In this document: positions 34,717 to 46,157 of the stretch, piece after piece
Layout: each line of letters begins with the position of its first letter
Numbering within the stretch: the stretch's first letter is position 1
Origin: Lactarius indigo
Taxonomy: Eukaryota; Basidiomycota; Agaricomycetes; Russulales; Russulaceae
Length of the DNA: 64,000 nucleotides
Reading direction: 5' to 3'
NCBI GenBank assembly: GCA_025766275.1
Contig: JAFKAC010000006.1
Location: 1,240,001 to 1,304,000 of the forward strand
Position numbers and translations under genes: made by a program
Notes under the pieces: model-generated
The model's input: the letters and a program-made list of their open reading frames with translations, nothing else
Databases searched by the model: none
Told to the model about the DNA's origin: nothing

Positions 34717-35881
34717 ACAAAGCTACAACCTTATCCCCTCCTTTGTTTATTTTCATCTGTGATATGATGACTTGTACCACGATAGACAATAGACTCTGTT
34801 TTCTAGATATCTTCCCCCATTGAGAATGACGCAGGGGCAAATAGTGCCATTGGTCATACATGATGATTACACGCACCGACCACACGCCCAAAAGACGCCA
34901 TGGTCCCTGGCGGCAAAGGGGGACACAGCCCATTTACGCGCCTGTGCAACGCGTGTGAAAGGGGTGACATCGCGTTGCCAACATGGGTCAAGCCCGTTTT
35001 TTCTCAAAAAAGGGGGCGCCGCCGTATAGTGGAACAACCCAGGTCACCAGGACGGCAAACAGCCGTATACTCACTGCGCCCCTTTCGAACCCCTGCCACC
35101 CCATCATTCAATGGTCTTTCGGCCGTGGTGGTTAGTGGCGGTCGAGATGATGATGGGTGGCGAGAGACGACGGTTCTTTTACCCCCCAGCGAGTTGTATT
35201 GTTTCCTTCTGTGGGATTGATTAAAAGGGCCTCAAGGCGGTGCAGGCAACAAATCTCTATAAATATCTGCGTATCGATGCGGTCTCCGTGAGTAAAAACG
35301 GAAAGAGGGCTTCCTTCCATTCAATTCAACTTCGTCTGATCACGTGTCAGGTCGACGGCGTACGAGTGGGTAAGCCATGCTGGGTAAGCCGGGTAAGGTG
35401 AATTCCGGCTGTCCACGCCCAGGACTCCACGCTCGCCGGACAACGCCTTTTTGACGCCCATGCAATTGTTGAGCGCTGATCCGTCTACGAGATCTAGTTC
35501 GGACCCTGTGTCTCTATCCCCCTTCGTCCGAGTGAATGGTAGTAATGCTGCATCGGGTTTTGGTACATACAGGGGGGGGTATTAGCTATAGTAAGCCGGA
35601 GTGACGGTGTGCACGCATGCTTTTATCTCCTGAAATCCTGGGATAATACATGGAAGGGGGTGGGGGGAACATAGTACAGGAAACAAGCTGCCGCATCTGT
35701 CCCGAAAAAAAAAAATTGTGGGCGCAAGAGCAGGCAGGTCATATGAGCTCATGAAGTGGATCAAAAGCGAGTCATGAGTGTGAAGTGATAAAGATATCGA
35801 AAGGTGACCAAAAGTAAATGAGTAATGGAGAAGAGAACGTGCATCGGACATGAAAGTTGCGTGAATGAATGAACATAGAAT
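34717..35881. other. intergenic, 3' flanks of PRA1 and ERT1
   Basis: Between two convergent genes. No coding motif was recognised. It contains A/G-rich runs (about 10 A at 35705-35714) and some short open frames without family features. Confidence 0.5.
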
Positions 35882-37880
35882 CTAAAGTAGCGGAAGCCAT
35901 TGACCTGCAGTGACCCAAACTGTAAATCCGGGGTAGGAGGCAGATTTAGAAAATGGATTACACACCTATGACTAAGCTCGGCAAATCGAATAGGTCGCGG
36001 CGAATGTGGAAGCAGAACGTAGCAGGCACGGGAGTCCCATTCGGTTTCAGTAGAACACAATGCGAATACACTGATTGCGCTGTGTTCTCGAATGCATGAG
36101 TGGCGAAGTTCTCCCAATATTCCACAACGGACTGGTTCTCAAAAAGCTAATAGCAAGCCATGAGGGTCTTTACATTTCGTAAGGATGGATTTGCTCACCT
36201 CCCAGATATACTTTTTAGAACCCAATAATTCCTCCTTACTCCATTCGGTAAGCATGCAGAATTCAGGTCCCACGAGACATATCTCCCCTGTCCTCCGCCA
36301 GACGACCGTGGGTGTCCCACTGTACGAGATGAGTTTGTTCAACTCCTGTACAGGATCCTCGTGATTAGTGGAGGCGCGACAGCAGTATTCGCTACCACTT
36401 ACAATCACCGATCGCTGGACACATTTTTCTACAAATATCTCGTCCTCCTCCGTGAGCGGCATTTGGAGCGCTATGAGCGATGGTCGGAATATGGCCAGCG
36501 CTCGCACGATTCGTAGAATATCATTCTTCTCGAACCTGAACACGCAATCAATAAGGCACCGTTGGCCCTGATGGCACTGTACACGCACCTAAATGGAAGG
36601 ACTTTCATCAAAAAGTGGTAGCCCTCAGTGTAGTCGTATGGCTTGGTGATGCTCCCGTAGACTTCTTCCGCGGTTTTTGGCCCCGAAAGCTCTAGTAGAC
36701 TGATAGTGCTTGATAAGCGATGGGACTAAGAAGAAAGAAAAAAGGAATTCGAACACGTACGCAGAGTCGGTTGAACAAGCAGGCCAGCGCGGCGTCAGTG
36801 GGCGCAACGAAGATTTGGAAGATGATGGGTCTGAAACAGGCTGTCGCGTGGAGTCCTGTGGGGTGTGGACCGAGGAACTGGTGGCGCTACTGCTGGGATC
36901 GAGAGAGGAATATGATTGGCTGAGAAAGTCGGTGGAAGGGGAAGAACTGGAAGCCGGTCTGTGGGCGATCGGTATTGGGGAGAGCCAATGGAGTATCTTC
37001 GTACATGGTCGGAGCGTTGCGTACCCCAGTGAAGGGAGATGTGAGGAAGTTGCTAGGCTCGGAGGGTAAGAGAGAGCCGTTGGGGCCACCGGACCAGGAG
37101 GTGGTGTATTCTGATGATGGTGCAGTGAAAGGAAGGGTGGAGGGTGGTGGTGTGGAGGACGAGTGGGAATCCGAGGGCGGATTGCCCTCAGGAGAAGGGT
37201 TGCCCAGGATTGCTGAGAGGATGGAGTACTCGAGGTTGGCTGCTTCAGAGCCAAAGGGGAAAGGTGGCGCATCAAAGGCCGGGTTAAAAAGAGGATCCGT
37301 TGGGGAAAAGCTATCGACGACGGAAGGGACCCTTGGGGGCGGCGCTTGGACCGGCGGGGATGAGTTGTTGTCAGCGGTGCTCGTTTTCTGCCTCTTGAGA
37401 AGTTCTGACGGTTGAAGCGAAAGGGCGTCTAAGATTGATGTAAGGTGTGAAGAAGATGGAAATAACGAACCGAGTTCATCATCGCCGAGCAGATACTTCG
37501 CACGTTTCCGATGACCTTCGACACAGGAGTCAGCCATACCGCGCTTGGTGCAGCGCTGGCAAGGACGAGCTGAAAATCATGTGATTGAGTCATGGCGGAA
37601 AGACCACTTAATAATTCGAAGACGCACAATCATCGCAAGTCAGGTGAGCTCTTTGACAGTGAATGCAAGCTCTGGCGGCTTTCTTCTTCTTGGGAATATC
37701 CTTACGCGTGTTGCGAATGGGACCGATTCCTGTGGGAGGATTGTCGGAGTCTGTAGATGGGTCGGGGCGTCGTCGCTTGGCGGACGTGGGTGGAGGAGTG
37801 TATGTAGATAGAGGGAGTTTTGACGTCGACCCAGAGGAAGGACCGGGGACAAGAGTCGAGTGAACGGAAGACATTGGCAT
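35882..37880 (-). CDS. ERT1: gluconeogenesis activator ERT1/AcuK
   Basis: Zn2Cys6 transcription factor that in other fungi activates gluconeogenic genes on non-sugar carbon. Start MPMSSVHSTLVPGPSSGS. The zinc cluster is split by an intron: KKKAARACIHCQRAHLTCDD, then SRPCQRCTKRGMADSCVEGH followed by RKRAKYLLGDDELG, giving all six Cys. A long Ser/Pro linker follows. The C-terminal PAS-like region includes EVYGSITKPYDYTEGYHFLM, RALAIFRPSLIALQMPLTEE, NKLISYSGTPTVVWRRTGEI, FCMLTEWSKEELLGSKKYIW, then LFENQSVVEYWENFATHAFE and VPATFCFHIRRDLFDLPSLV, with the last tiny exon giving GQWLPLL and TAG at 35882-35884. In the linker (36,760-36,960) the best frame seems to move more than once (IIFQIFVAPTDAALACLFNR lies in a third frame); I could not settle whether introns or base errors are the cause. 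Confidence 0.9.
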
Positions 37881-38314
37881 CTCTGAGAGGGACGTGGGGA
37901 GGGGATGGTAGGAGGACGATCGTGTTAAGGGAGGGGAGGGGAGGAACGTCGGGCCGAGGGAGGGGGTGGGACGGGGATGAGGAAGGAGGAGGGATATATA
38001 TATAGAGAGTTAAACCCAAGAAAGCTGGAGAGCGTCAAGATCTGTGGAACGAAAGTATGGAAACCGTACCGCGAACGGCACGGCAAAAGAAAGCAAAAGC
38101 AAGGTTCGTTGACGAGGTGAGCTCATGAGGCGGCAACAAGCTGAGCACTCACCGGTCGGCCCTAACTCCGCATACTTACCTCGGAATTGCGGTCCGACTC
38201 TTTTCCGTCCAGGACCCCTGACTCCCTAGATCTTCCAACGATTCTTCCCAGTCAGTCATACAACCATCTCTTCCCTCAACATTTATTAGTCTCGGACTTC
38301 GGCCCGTACCTATT

Positions 38315-39369
38315 ATGCCTCGGTCAATGCAGATATCCCAACTCGTCGCTACTCTATCCGGCCTTATTGGCAGGGAGAGTGCACGGCTTGAGCTGAAATG
38401 GTTGATGCAAGCCAGTCGCTCTGCTGGCCCGCTTTCTACAATGTTGCGAAGACGTATTTGTGGTGAACCCTTGCAATATATCCTTGGTAGGGCTGCCGCG
38501 GCTTCGCGTTGTCTCTCCCCACATTCGGCTAATCAATTCAAGGCACCCAACCTTTTGGCCACCTCAGCATCATTACTCGGCGCCCTGTGTTGATTCCTCG
38601 TCCAGAAACCGAACATTGGACCCTGCGCCTGGCCCAATCTATCACGCCGTCTCCGCAGAAGCCCGTCCACGTGCTCGATTTGTGCACGGGATCCGGCTGT
38701 ATCCCGCTCCTTCTCTGCTCGACGTGGACACCCGGGTCTACCTTTGCTGTCGGTATTGACACGTCCCTAGAAGCACTGCGACTCGCACGAGACAATACAC
38801 TCGCATATGCTTCTGTCGTGTCTTTGGAACTTTCTCACACACCCTCCCACCTGGCCCCACACCCTAACCTTGCCCACGCCCCACTTGCCGCTACACCCTT
38901 TACCACTACCACCACTACCACCACCGTACCCCCCACCACTACTCCCACTCCCACTAAGAATGTTTTCGTTCCCTTGCATGCTGACGTGCGCGACACTGAC
39001 ACACTATCCAAGTTACTCTCCGTTTGGCAACCATTCGACGTCATCACTGCCAATCCCCCCTACATCCCCCGGGACCAATATGATAAACTAGACAGATCTG
39101 TCAAAGATTTCGAAGATCAAATGGCACTCCTGGGCGATCCACCGGGTTCACCGGATCGTGACGGCCTCACGTTCTATTTGGATATCGCCCGTTTAGTCGC
39201 CCAGGGCCATGTTCTCGCCAAAGGCGGCTGGTTAGTTCTCGAAGTCGGCGATGGCCAGGCACGAGCCGTCGAAAAAATCGTTCATTCCGTCGCTCGTATC
39301 AAGGACACGGTGATTTGGACCGACCCTTGGGGCCGCGAGAGAGTCGTGGTGGCGCGCAACCTCGACTGA
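38315..39369 (+). CDS. MTQ1: mitochondrial release-factor Gln methyltransferase
   Basis: HemK-family N5-glutamine methyltransferase that modifies the GGQ motif of class I release factors; similarity to yeast Mtq1 suggests the mitochondrial factor. Two exons. The first reads LELKWLMQAS..RRRICGEPLQYILG. After an intron of about 60 nt comes TQPFGHLSIITRRPVLIPRP, i.e. the PRPETE motif, then the SAM-binding loop VLDLCTGSGCIPLLL and the catalytic ITANPPYIPRDQYDKLDRSV. The C-terminus is VIWTDPWGRERVVVARNLD. Between the SAM loop and NPPY is a low-complexity Pro/Thr insertion coded by an ACC/ACT microsatellite at 38901-38957. The frame is intact. Divergent from ERT1 (434 bp). Confidence 0.92.
38901..38957 (+). 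repeat. ACC/ACT/CCC coding microsatellite
   Basis: Imperfect trinucleotide run encoding Thr and Pro inside MTQ1. It keeps the reading frame and probably forms a flexible loop. Confidence 0.7.
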
Positions 39370-42300
39370 GACGTGCTCAATGGAGGAATTCCCAACCTTC
39401 CTTGGCTTAGTGAGTGTCATTGTGGTTCGTCGTCGTCTTTTCAGAGTTGGCGTTTAACAACTCGACCCTTCACGCTGTATTTTTCAGGCTCCCGAAAAGA
39501 CGAGCCTACTTGGCGAACCGTTTCCCAGGGGACTTCATGCCAGATCCATATGTGCTGCACCACAATGAATAGAACTCACCGTGATCTGCGCGTATTCGAC
39601 TATCCAGACCTGCAGGGCCACCAACACGCTACAGAGGCGATCTCCTAGCCGCTTCGGGTCCGCTTCGCAAAGTTAGTATCTGTTGTACACAAACCGCGCT
39701 ATACATGCGAGGCTGTGGATTGACAAGGCAATTTCACGACTTTATCTCCATGGTGAAACCATGTCCTCACCTCGTCGGTGAACTACGCAAGTTCAAAGGA
39801 CTCCGTCCATGCCATACCGATCGGTTGGGTTGAAACACCGAAAGGACCCGCCACATCGGCGTCCAAGTTCGTTATCTCTAATGAATGCCGAAAGTTCACA
39901 CGACACACGCGACTTTCCGGTGACCATGGAATAGCGACCGGCGGGTTTGTTCACTTACGGCCCGCACAGCCAGCACTCGCAGTTAGGAAGATGTACCTTT
40001 GTTGTCAAGAACTACGAGGGAATTGTCCAGAAACATGATCGAGAAGGGCACGGTCGATGTTCGAACAAACGCATGCAAATTGAACACGATCAAACCTAGA
40101 TTAGACCTATTCCGGCCACACTTGTGAAATGAGTGATACCCTATGTCAGGTGCGTTCGTAATACGACGAAGTATTACACGACCACCAAAAACGACATGAG
40201 CTCGTGCCGGTTATGAAGGCACTCGAGGGGGAGGGCTGACGCGCGCTTGGCACTGGCCTTAGGGGTAAGTCCTATTGGTGCGTCGCCGCGACTTGATTGG
40301 CGGTGTGTTGGGGGGTTCATGTACAACGTGCAGATGCAAGGGCAAATCTGGGACAACGAGATGCCCGAGAGTCAGGAATAGCGTGATTGTGAACCTGGGG
40401 CAGCATGCAAATGCGATAACACGCTCACTGTCAGTTGATCTCTTTTCGAGCAAGCGAAACCCCTCTGCCGAGATAACCTCGAAGAATTGCTTCTGGCCTT
40501 GTCTTGATTTGTCGTACAGGCTTCCAACTTCAATGGCTTGTCTTTGATCAGAAGACCAGCTAGCCCCCAAATACCAGCTCTGCCTTCCCTCATCCGCAGG
40601 TCGCACCCGATCTCCACGGGTACGGGCATCGACGGACACCCGACCCGGTCTCGCCTCCGCCACATCTGCAAAGAGGTGTTGAGCTGTCTTATTCGTCACG
40701 ACTAGTTCAAATCAAGCACAAGCGCCGGATACAAGACCTCCTCCATACACTGTGCAGCTTCTTCAAATTGCCAAGACTGTGATGCCCGTGCCAAACGTTA
40801 ATCCTGTTTGGCTGTGAACCCGCCAATGTCACGCAGAACATGGAAAACACTCGTAAGATCTTCCAAGCCAAGCCATTCCCCTCCTAGCACTGATCTGATA
40901 GGCAAAGGAGATTGTATGGTGACAAAGAACGTGTTTGCAGCCAATATCATCAATAGCTCAGTCCCGAGGAATCAACAGCGTCTGTAATCATCTTTGATGT
41001 AGGACTTCGCCAAGCTGGCCAGTACTACTGTCGGCGTAAAAAGGTGGAGAAGAGACGCGACCCGAGATCACAGTGAGCACTAAAGCTTGTAAAGAGCGTG
41101 TGGTGGTGAAATGATACGCGAGGCAAGGTAACGGCTCTCTAGCGACCAGTCTACTACTACTGTAGCACGCCGCTGAACGCCGCCGATCCCAATTCAAGGC
41201 AGGGGGATCAAAATCATGTGAAGCGAAAAGACTGCAGGGGCCAGTGGATAATAGAGCGGCGGCGCACGGCGATAATTGCATCGAACATTACCAACACGAT
41301 CAAATGACGACGCGACGACTTTAGTGTCAGCCTCTGCTGGGACCGTCCAAAAAGAAAAAACAACAACAAAATTTGGAAATTCCGGGACAGACGGTACCAT
41401 TCTGTTTCCCGGTCCCGGTCCTCGTCGGCGCTTGACACAGATCATGTTTGTAGAACCGGGGGACGAAACGCAAAAACGAGTGCCGGCCGTGAACGCGTAA
41501 ACACTAGGCCGACTTGATGTAAACGCGCAAGTAAGTTATGTGGCGTGATTCCGAGCATACTGTGAACTACGGCTTTATCTCACCTCTAGCTAATAGTACG
41601 CGGGGTCCTTCTTGGCTTGCTTTCAAAGGCGATGAAGCAGGTGAGTTATAAATGCATACGTCTGACTATAGCATCGCTATCCCACAACTAACCCATCCCG
41701 AGAAGAGGGGAATTTTCATGCTTTAGCTAAGAGCCTGTTGTCTTGACGCTGGTCCTGGTCGATTGCATGGACTACCCCTGTAACCAAAAGGGCACCTCCA
41801 GGGCGGGGAATCAGGAACTCGAAGCTGGCATCTCGGGGCCCAGATACGGCGTACTCAGGCCTCAGGTTCACACCACGCTGTTCGTACGGCTCCTGCTTGA
41901 ATCGCTTACATGCTCAGGTGCTTATGCTATTCGGGTGCATATACAGTAAACAAGGTATCTCAGCAAACGAACGGCGTGCCCAGGGTGGGGTGCTTGTGGC
42001 CATTGCACTTGATAAAGACCTGAGAATGCAGCAAACTGTATTTCTCTACTGCCATAAATAATAAGATGGGTCGTCGGGACGGGAGCTGACTACATGCGGG
42101 ACGCCGTCTCTACTATGGTACAATATGTGCCCGAAGCGTTGAAGCATGAAAGTCAAGGAGATATATTCGTTCTGCTGAAACAAGAACTGCGCAGGTGAGT
42201 ACGTGAAGTACGTGTGTGTGTGGTGGGGCGATAGGTAGAGAGAAGCACAACATTTCCGATCCGGTGCAACAAAACAAGTGCGAAAGCCAAAAGCGATGTG

Positions 42301-42696
42301 AAGGGACAGGTTTGAGTACAGTGTGGAGATAGGAACAGACAAGGACGGAATGTGTACTCTACAGGTAATGGTGCAGCAGCCGCGAAGTAGTAGCATTGCA
42401 AAACGTGTAACCCGGGTGGCTTGCACGCATGTGCGTGACCACCATCGCGCACACGTGACTCGGAGGTGATCAAAGCGATCGCGACGCGATGGTGACTGCT
42501 CACGTGGTGTGGTCCATGGGAAGCAAGACGCATAAATGACGAGAAAAGAAGGCAAGGTATTGGAGACAAGAGAAAAATCAAGAAATATACACCTAAAGCG
42601 CAGCAATTTAGCTGTGCAATACTAAAACAAGTTGAAAAAAAATCCTCACGGTCATGACATAGTACAGGATCAGCCCACAGACGGGTACACCACAAC
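39370..42696. other. region without a recognised gene
   Basis: No family was recognised. Weakly coding-like minus-strand pieces occur near 40,700-40,960 (GEWLGLEDLTSVFHVLRDIG and SWQFEEAAQCMEEVLYPALV) and 40,259-40,699, but they lie in different frames with no convincing splice plan. A Met-starting ORF at 40,988-41,281 has no known motif. The last 600 bp may be 3' flank of the next gene. A GTGT run lies at 42210-42219. Confidence 0.4.
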
Positions 42697-44211
42697 TCAG
42701 GATTTACGCGCTTTTCGAGACCGTGATGATGTCACCCTCGACCGCTTTCGCACCCTTCGTGGGGCTTCCGCGGCTGCGAGTTTATCGATGTCCTCGGGAC
42801 TTCGCTTGGTAGTTCCGCCGCTCTGTTTCCTCGAGGACTTGGGCGGGGCCTCTTTGGCGGTAGGGCGTTTGGATTTGGCCGATCGCTTCCCCGCCTCGTC
42901 GTCCGTCTCCTCTTCCTCCGTATCTTCGGCCACCTCAGCCGCCGCCTTCTCTTTGCCTTTGCCTTTGCCCTTGCTGCCCGTTTCGGCGCCTACGGTCGTG
43001 CTCGTTGAAGAGACGGACGAAGAAGACCGAGCACGCTTGGAATTGCTGCTTCCTGCGGCTGAGACGGCGGTCGACGATCCAGAGGAGAACGACGGCGATC
43101 GTTCGCGGGTCCGGCGTGAAGTGCGAGAAGCCGTTTGAGTGGCGGGTGTCTTCTTACTCGCTGTATCCTTGCTGTGTCCGCGAGACGAACCAATATCATC
43201 CTTCGCCGTAGGCTGGGAGTCAGATGGCAGAGAAGAGGTGATAGTTAATGGGCTAGGAGTGGTATCCGCGGTAGCGCGCACTTCCAGTGGAGATGGCAAG
43301 GTGGTAGACTTCGTGTGCGATAAGGCTGATGGCCCTGCCTCGTTTTCCGCCGATACACCGGGTTGTGGGGTTGCCTCCGCCCCCTTCTCATTTTCGTCAG
43401 ACTTGGATTTCCTGGCTTTCTTGCGCGGAGGCTCAGGGACCTCGGAGGGCTCTCTCTCTTCGAGTGCTTGAAGCAGCGCTTGCACCGGCTTGCGCTTTCT
43501 GAGAGAACGACGCGTCGGGGCAGGAGGGGAAGTAGTGGCCTTTATACCTTGCGATTTGGCGTACTCCTTCTGAATACCTGTGAGTTGCCACAACATGTCG
43601 TGGACGCCCAGCCAGGTCATGGGAGTCGTTGAGATGGGCGAGGGCTTCATAGCTGTGGGAAGTGAAAGAGAATGCGTGTAAACCTAGCGAGTCGGGGAGC
43701 GAAAGAGATGAGTATACGTACTGACGACTCCATGGACGAAGATCGCTGTACTTTCTTTGATGTCTGGATGCCAGAATACGTCATACGAAGGGTGACTAGG
43801 GCTGTAGAAGACATGGAGCGCCGCGAGAGAATATATGGCAGCAGATGTCGTAGATGTGAGTGAAGGGCGTGAATAAGGGGACTGTAGGAACGCATTGACA
43901 CAAGGATGCTCGGTGGTCCAAGTGCCGTCGCTGAGAACACCGCGTGCGACACTGCTAGGGAAGAAACGAGGGACGAATGATGAACAGAGTGATTTCCGTG
44001 CTATATAATGCTTGTCCTGGGAGAGACGACCCAGGGGATCGTACCGGGCTAAACGATCAAAGGGGGGGCGGTGGATTGAAGTTGCGGGTCTTCCAAGGCG
44101 ATCCGAAGAGGTCGGAAAACGGGTGTGCTGCTGGTCGGGCTGATCAGGCAGAGAGAGACTGGGTGAGTGAATACGACAATGCGAGGGGGGGCGTAGGTGA
44201 AGAAACTCCAT
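42697..44211 (-). CDS. protein of unknown function, basic Ser-rich tail
   Basis: I do not recognise the function; the even codon pattern and motif-like N-terminal half suggest a conserved fungal protein. Two exons join cleanly by a 69-nt intron (donor GTACGT, acceptor CCCACAG): ..IFVHGVV|TMKPSPISTTPMTWLGVHD. The first exon (MEFLHLRPPSHCRIHS..) has SSFVPRFFPSSVARGVLSDG, TTEHPCVNAFLQSPYSRPSL and IYSLAALHVFYSPSHPSYDV, which look like an ordered domain. The second exon is about 315 residues of Lys/Ser/Thr/Glu-rich, disordered sequence with basic clusters (RRSLRKRKPVQ, PPRKKARKSKS, GKGKGKEKAA, RRVRKRSRVTSSRSRKARKS) that would serve as nuclear signals. A nuclear, possibly chromatin-linked role is inference from composition only. 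Confidence 0.7.
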
Positions 44212-45364
44212 CCTTATTCTAGTGGGGGGTGTCCAGATGAACGCGGATGTGGTGGCGAGGAAGGGAAGTCGAGGCGGACTTTAGAGGACGGTAAGAGCGG
44301 AAGGGGGCGAACGAGAGAGTGGTAGGAGAGGTTCGAGTTGAATGGAGAGAGAAGAGAGGGAAGGAGAGCGTGCTCGGAGGGGACACGAATGAATGAGATG
44401 AAATCCGACAAAGGATAGGATTGGCTTGTTTGCCCTTTGGCCCGCTGCACTGCACACCCGTCGCACGACATGAGGCTGGTCTTTCCTTCAAGCGCGCATC
44501 AATATAATATAATTATTTACTCATCGCCCCGAATAATGTCCCTCTTCGCTTTCGACCCTCTACACGTCTACCGCTTCACGCATCACAGACGATCGTGCAG
44601 CGACGCAGGCCGTCTGCTCCCGCATAAACTTCCGAAATCCTCAATTTGACTGACTTGCAAGGCGGGTGAGCGAATGGGTGATGTACGCCAATCTGCCGGG
44701 CTCATCTACTTTATGCCTCCGAGCTCTGGACCGAAAGTCCTTTCGGCCTTTGGGGCCTGGGGCCCCAATCCCTCAGTAACTGCAGTCCTTATCCTCATCC
44801 TCTCCTGACGTCCGATGACGAAGTCTAACTTCCCGACAGAGGGTTATCGAGGAAAGTAGAGTGTGGCCCCTTGACATTTCCGCACGTAAACCACCTGCTG
44901 CTGGCGTCACGCGGACCTCCCTTTTGCACACATAAATCCAAAAAAGGAGAAACCCTCGTGAACGTGGCACTTATCAGCCTCGATGCGACTTTCATCGGAT
45001 CGATCCAACCACGATCGACTTGTAAGTCAAATATCGTATTTTTTTTTTTTTTTGCCTTTGGACGGGGGATAGACTTAGACTAGACATTGAGAACCGACAT
45101 CCATGAGAACTCCGCCTTGCGTCTAGAGAAACCCACCTGGCCTCTTTCACCCATCGATCAGGTCATTGCATACGTACATATAACATGATTCGAGAAAATA
45201 CTGGACATCACATTTATTACATGGACAGCCAGTTCATCCGCCCGCCCCTGTTAGCCTCTGTCGGAGATTCCACGCAAGAACCACGCTCGTTCTGGCAGGA
45301 CACCGTGCCATGGGGGTGCTCCCTCACGTTTATCTTTTGGGGCCCAGACCTGATTGTCAAAGAC
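44212..45364. other. intergenic with poly-T and hairpins
   Basis: The 250 bp next to the unknown gene are strongly purine-rich on the plus strand, i.e. C/T-rich on the coding strand, as in fungal promoters. Further on are two adjacent hairpins at 44731-44766 and a run of 15 T at 45039-45053. No coding motif was recognised. Confidence 0.5.
45039..45053 (+). repeat. poly-T tract (15 T)
   Basis: Uninterrupted run of 15 T in an intergenic region; no further structure. Confidence 0.8.
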
Positions 45365-45972
45365 TCAGAACAAACCTAGAGGCGACAACTCATCAGCTCA
45401 GTCCTGGGGGTCCATGTGGGAATTCGCAAAGCGTACTGACGTACCTGATGTCTCCATCTCCGCGACCGTGTCATTCCAAAGCCTAAGATCCACATCCGGG
45501 GAATCCAGCACCAGGATTGCCTGCAGTGAAAAGTGCGGTATTAGCACCATTTCTTTATGGGGGAGCTGCTCCGGGAGGTCCGGCAAACGCATGTCGGCCT
45601 GGCACGTGGCGTACCGGTGTGAGACCACCATGAGGACGTGCAAGGGGGGGGAAAGTACATCACCTGCGATCTCTCCAAATATCCAAACAGTGTCACTGTG
45701 GACCTGGACTCCCTCAGCCACGGTACACTACCACTCGTGGGAAGGCACAGTGAGATATCAGCAGACACGATATGCTTATCGTTCCATAGGAAAACGGACG
45801 AGGACCTGACGTCATGGCTCAGTATCCTGTGAGAAAGTGAGCCACAGAACTACGGACAGGACTTCGACCTGATAGGAACATACTTGCCCACAACGCGCAG
45901 CTTTTTCCCAATCAGCTCATTCCGTATAGATGACAGCCGTGTGGGGACTGCAGAGTCTACTCGAGAGGACAT
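45365..45972 (-). CDS. TEN1: TEN1-like telomere-capping OB-fold protein
   Basis: Small multi-exon gene. The parts join as MSSRVDSAVPTRLSSIRNEL + IGKKLRVVGK, then ILSHDVRSSSVFLWNDKHIV + SADISLCLPTSGSVPWLRES, then STVTLFGYLERSQ, ADMRLPDLPEQLP and IPHFSLQAILVLDSPDVDLR + LWNDTVAEMETSGLF. All four exons join in frame; the last intron leaves a three-residue exon (GLF, stop at 45365-45367). A single OB fold of about 150 residues with LRV.G.ILS / VDISL / V.GYLE / L.A.LV...PDLDL.LW spacing resembles Ten1 of the CST complex (Pfam Ten1_2), which caps chromosome ends with Stn1. No other OB-fold family fitted as well, but similarity is modest and recalled, not searched. Confidence 0.6.
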
Positions 45973-46157
45973 TGTGATAGGACTCAAGCTGGTGTCCTCC
46001 CTTCGGAACTCTCGGTGCGACATCCGATAAACACGTGACTTGAGAGAGCAGTGTGCATCATCTGTGGAAGTGGAGATGCTAATGATTATTACACTCCAGT
46101 TTCATAGGTGATGTACAACAGGAACACACAGAACACGTCTATTCGTCACAGGTACAA

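Noticed and set aside
44214..44491. minus-strand frames of 85-90 residues
   Set aside because: C/T-rich promoter-like sequence upstream of the unknown gene; no motif.
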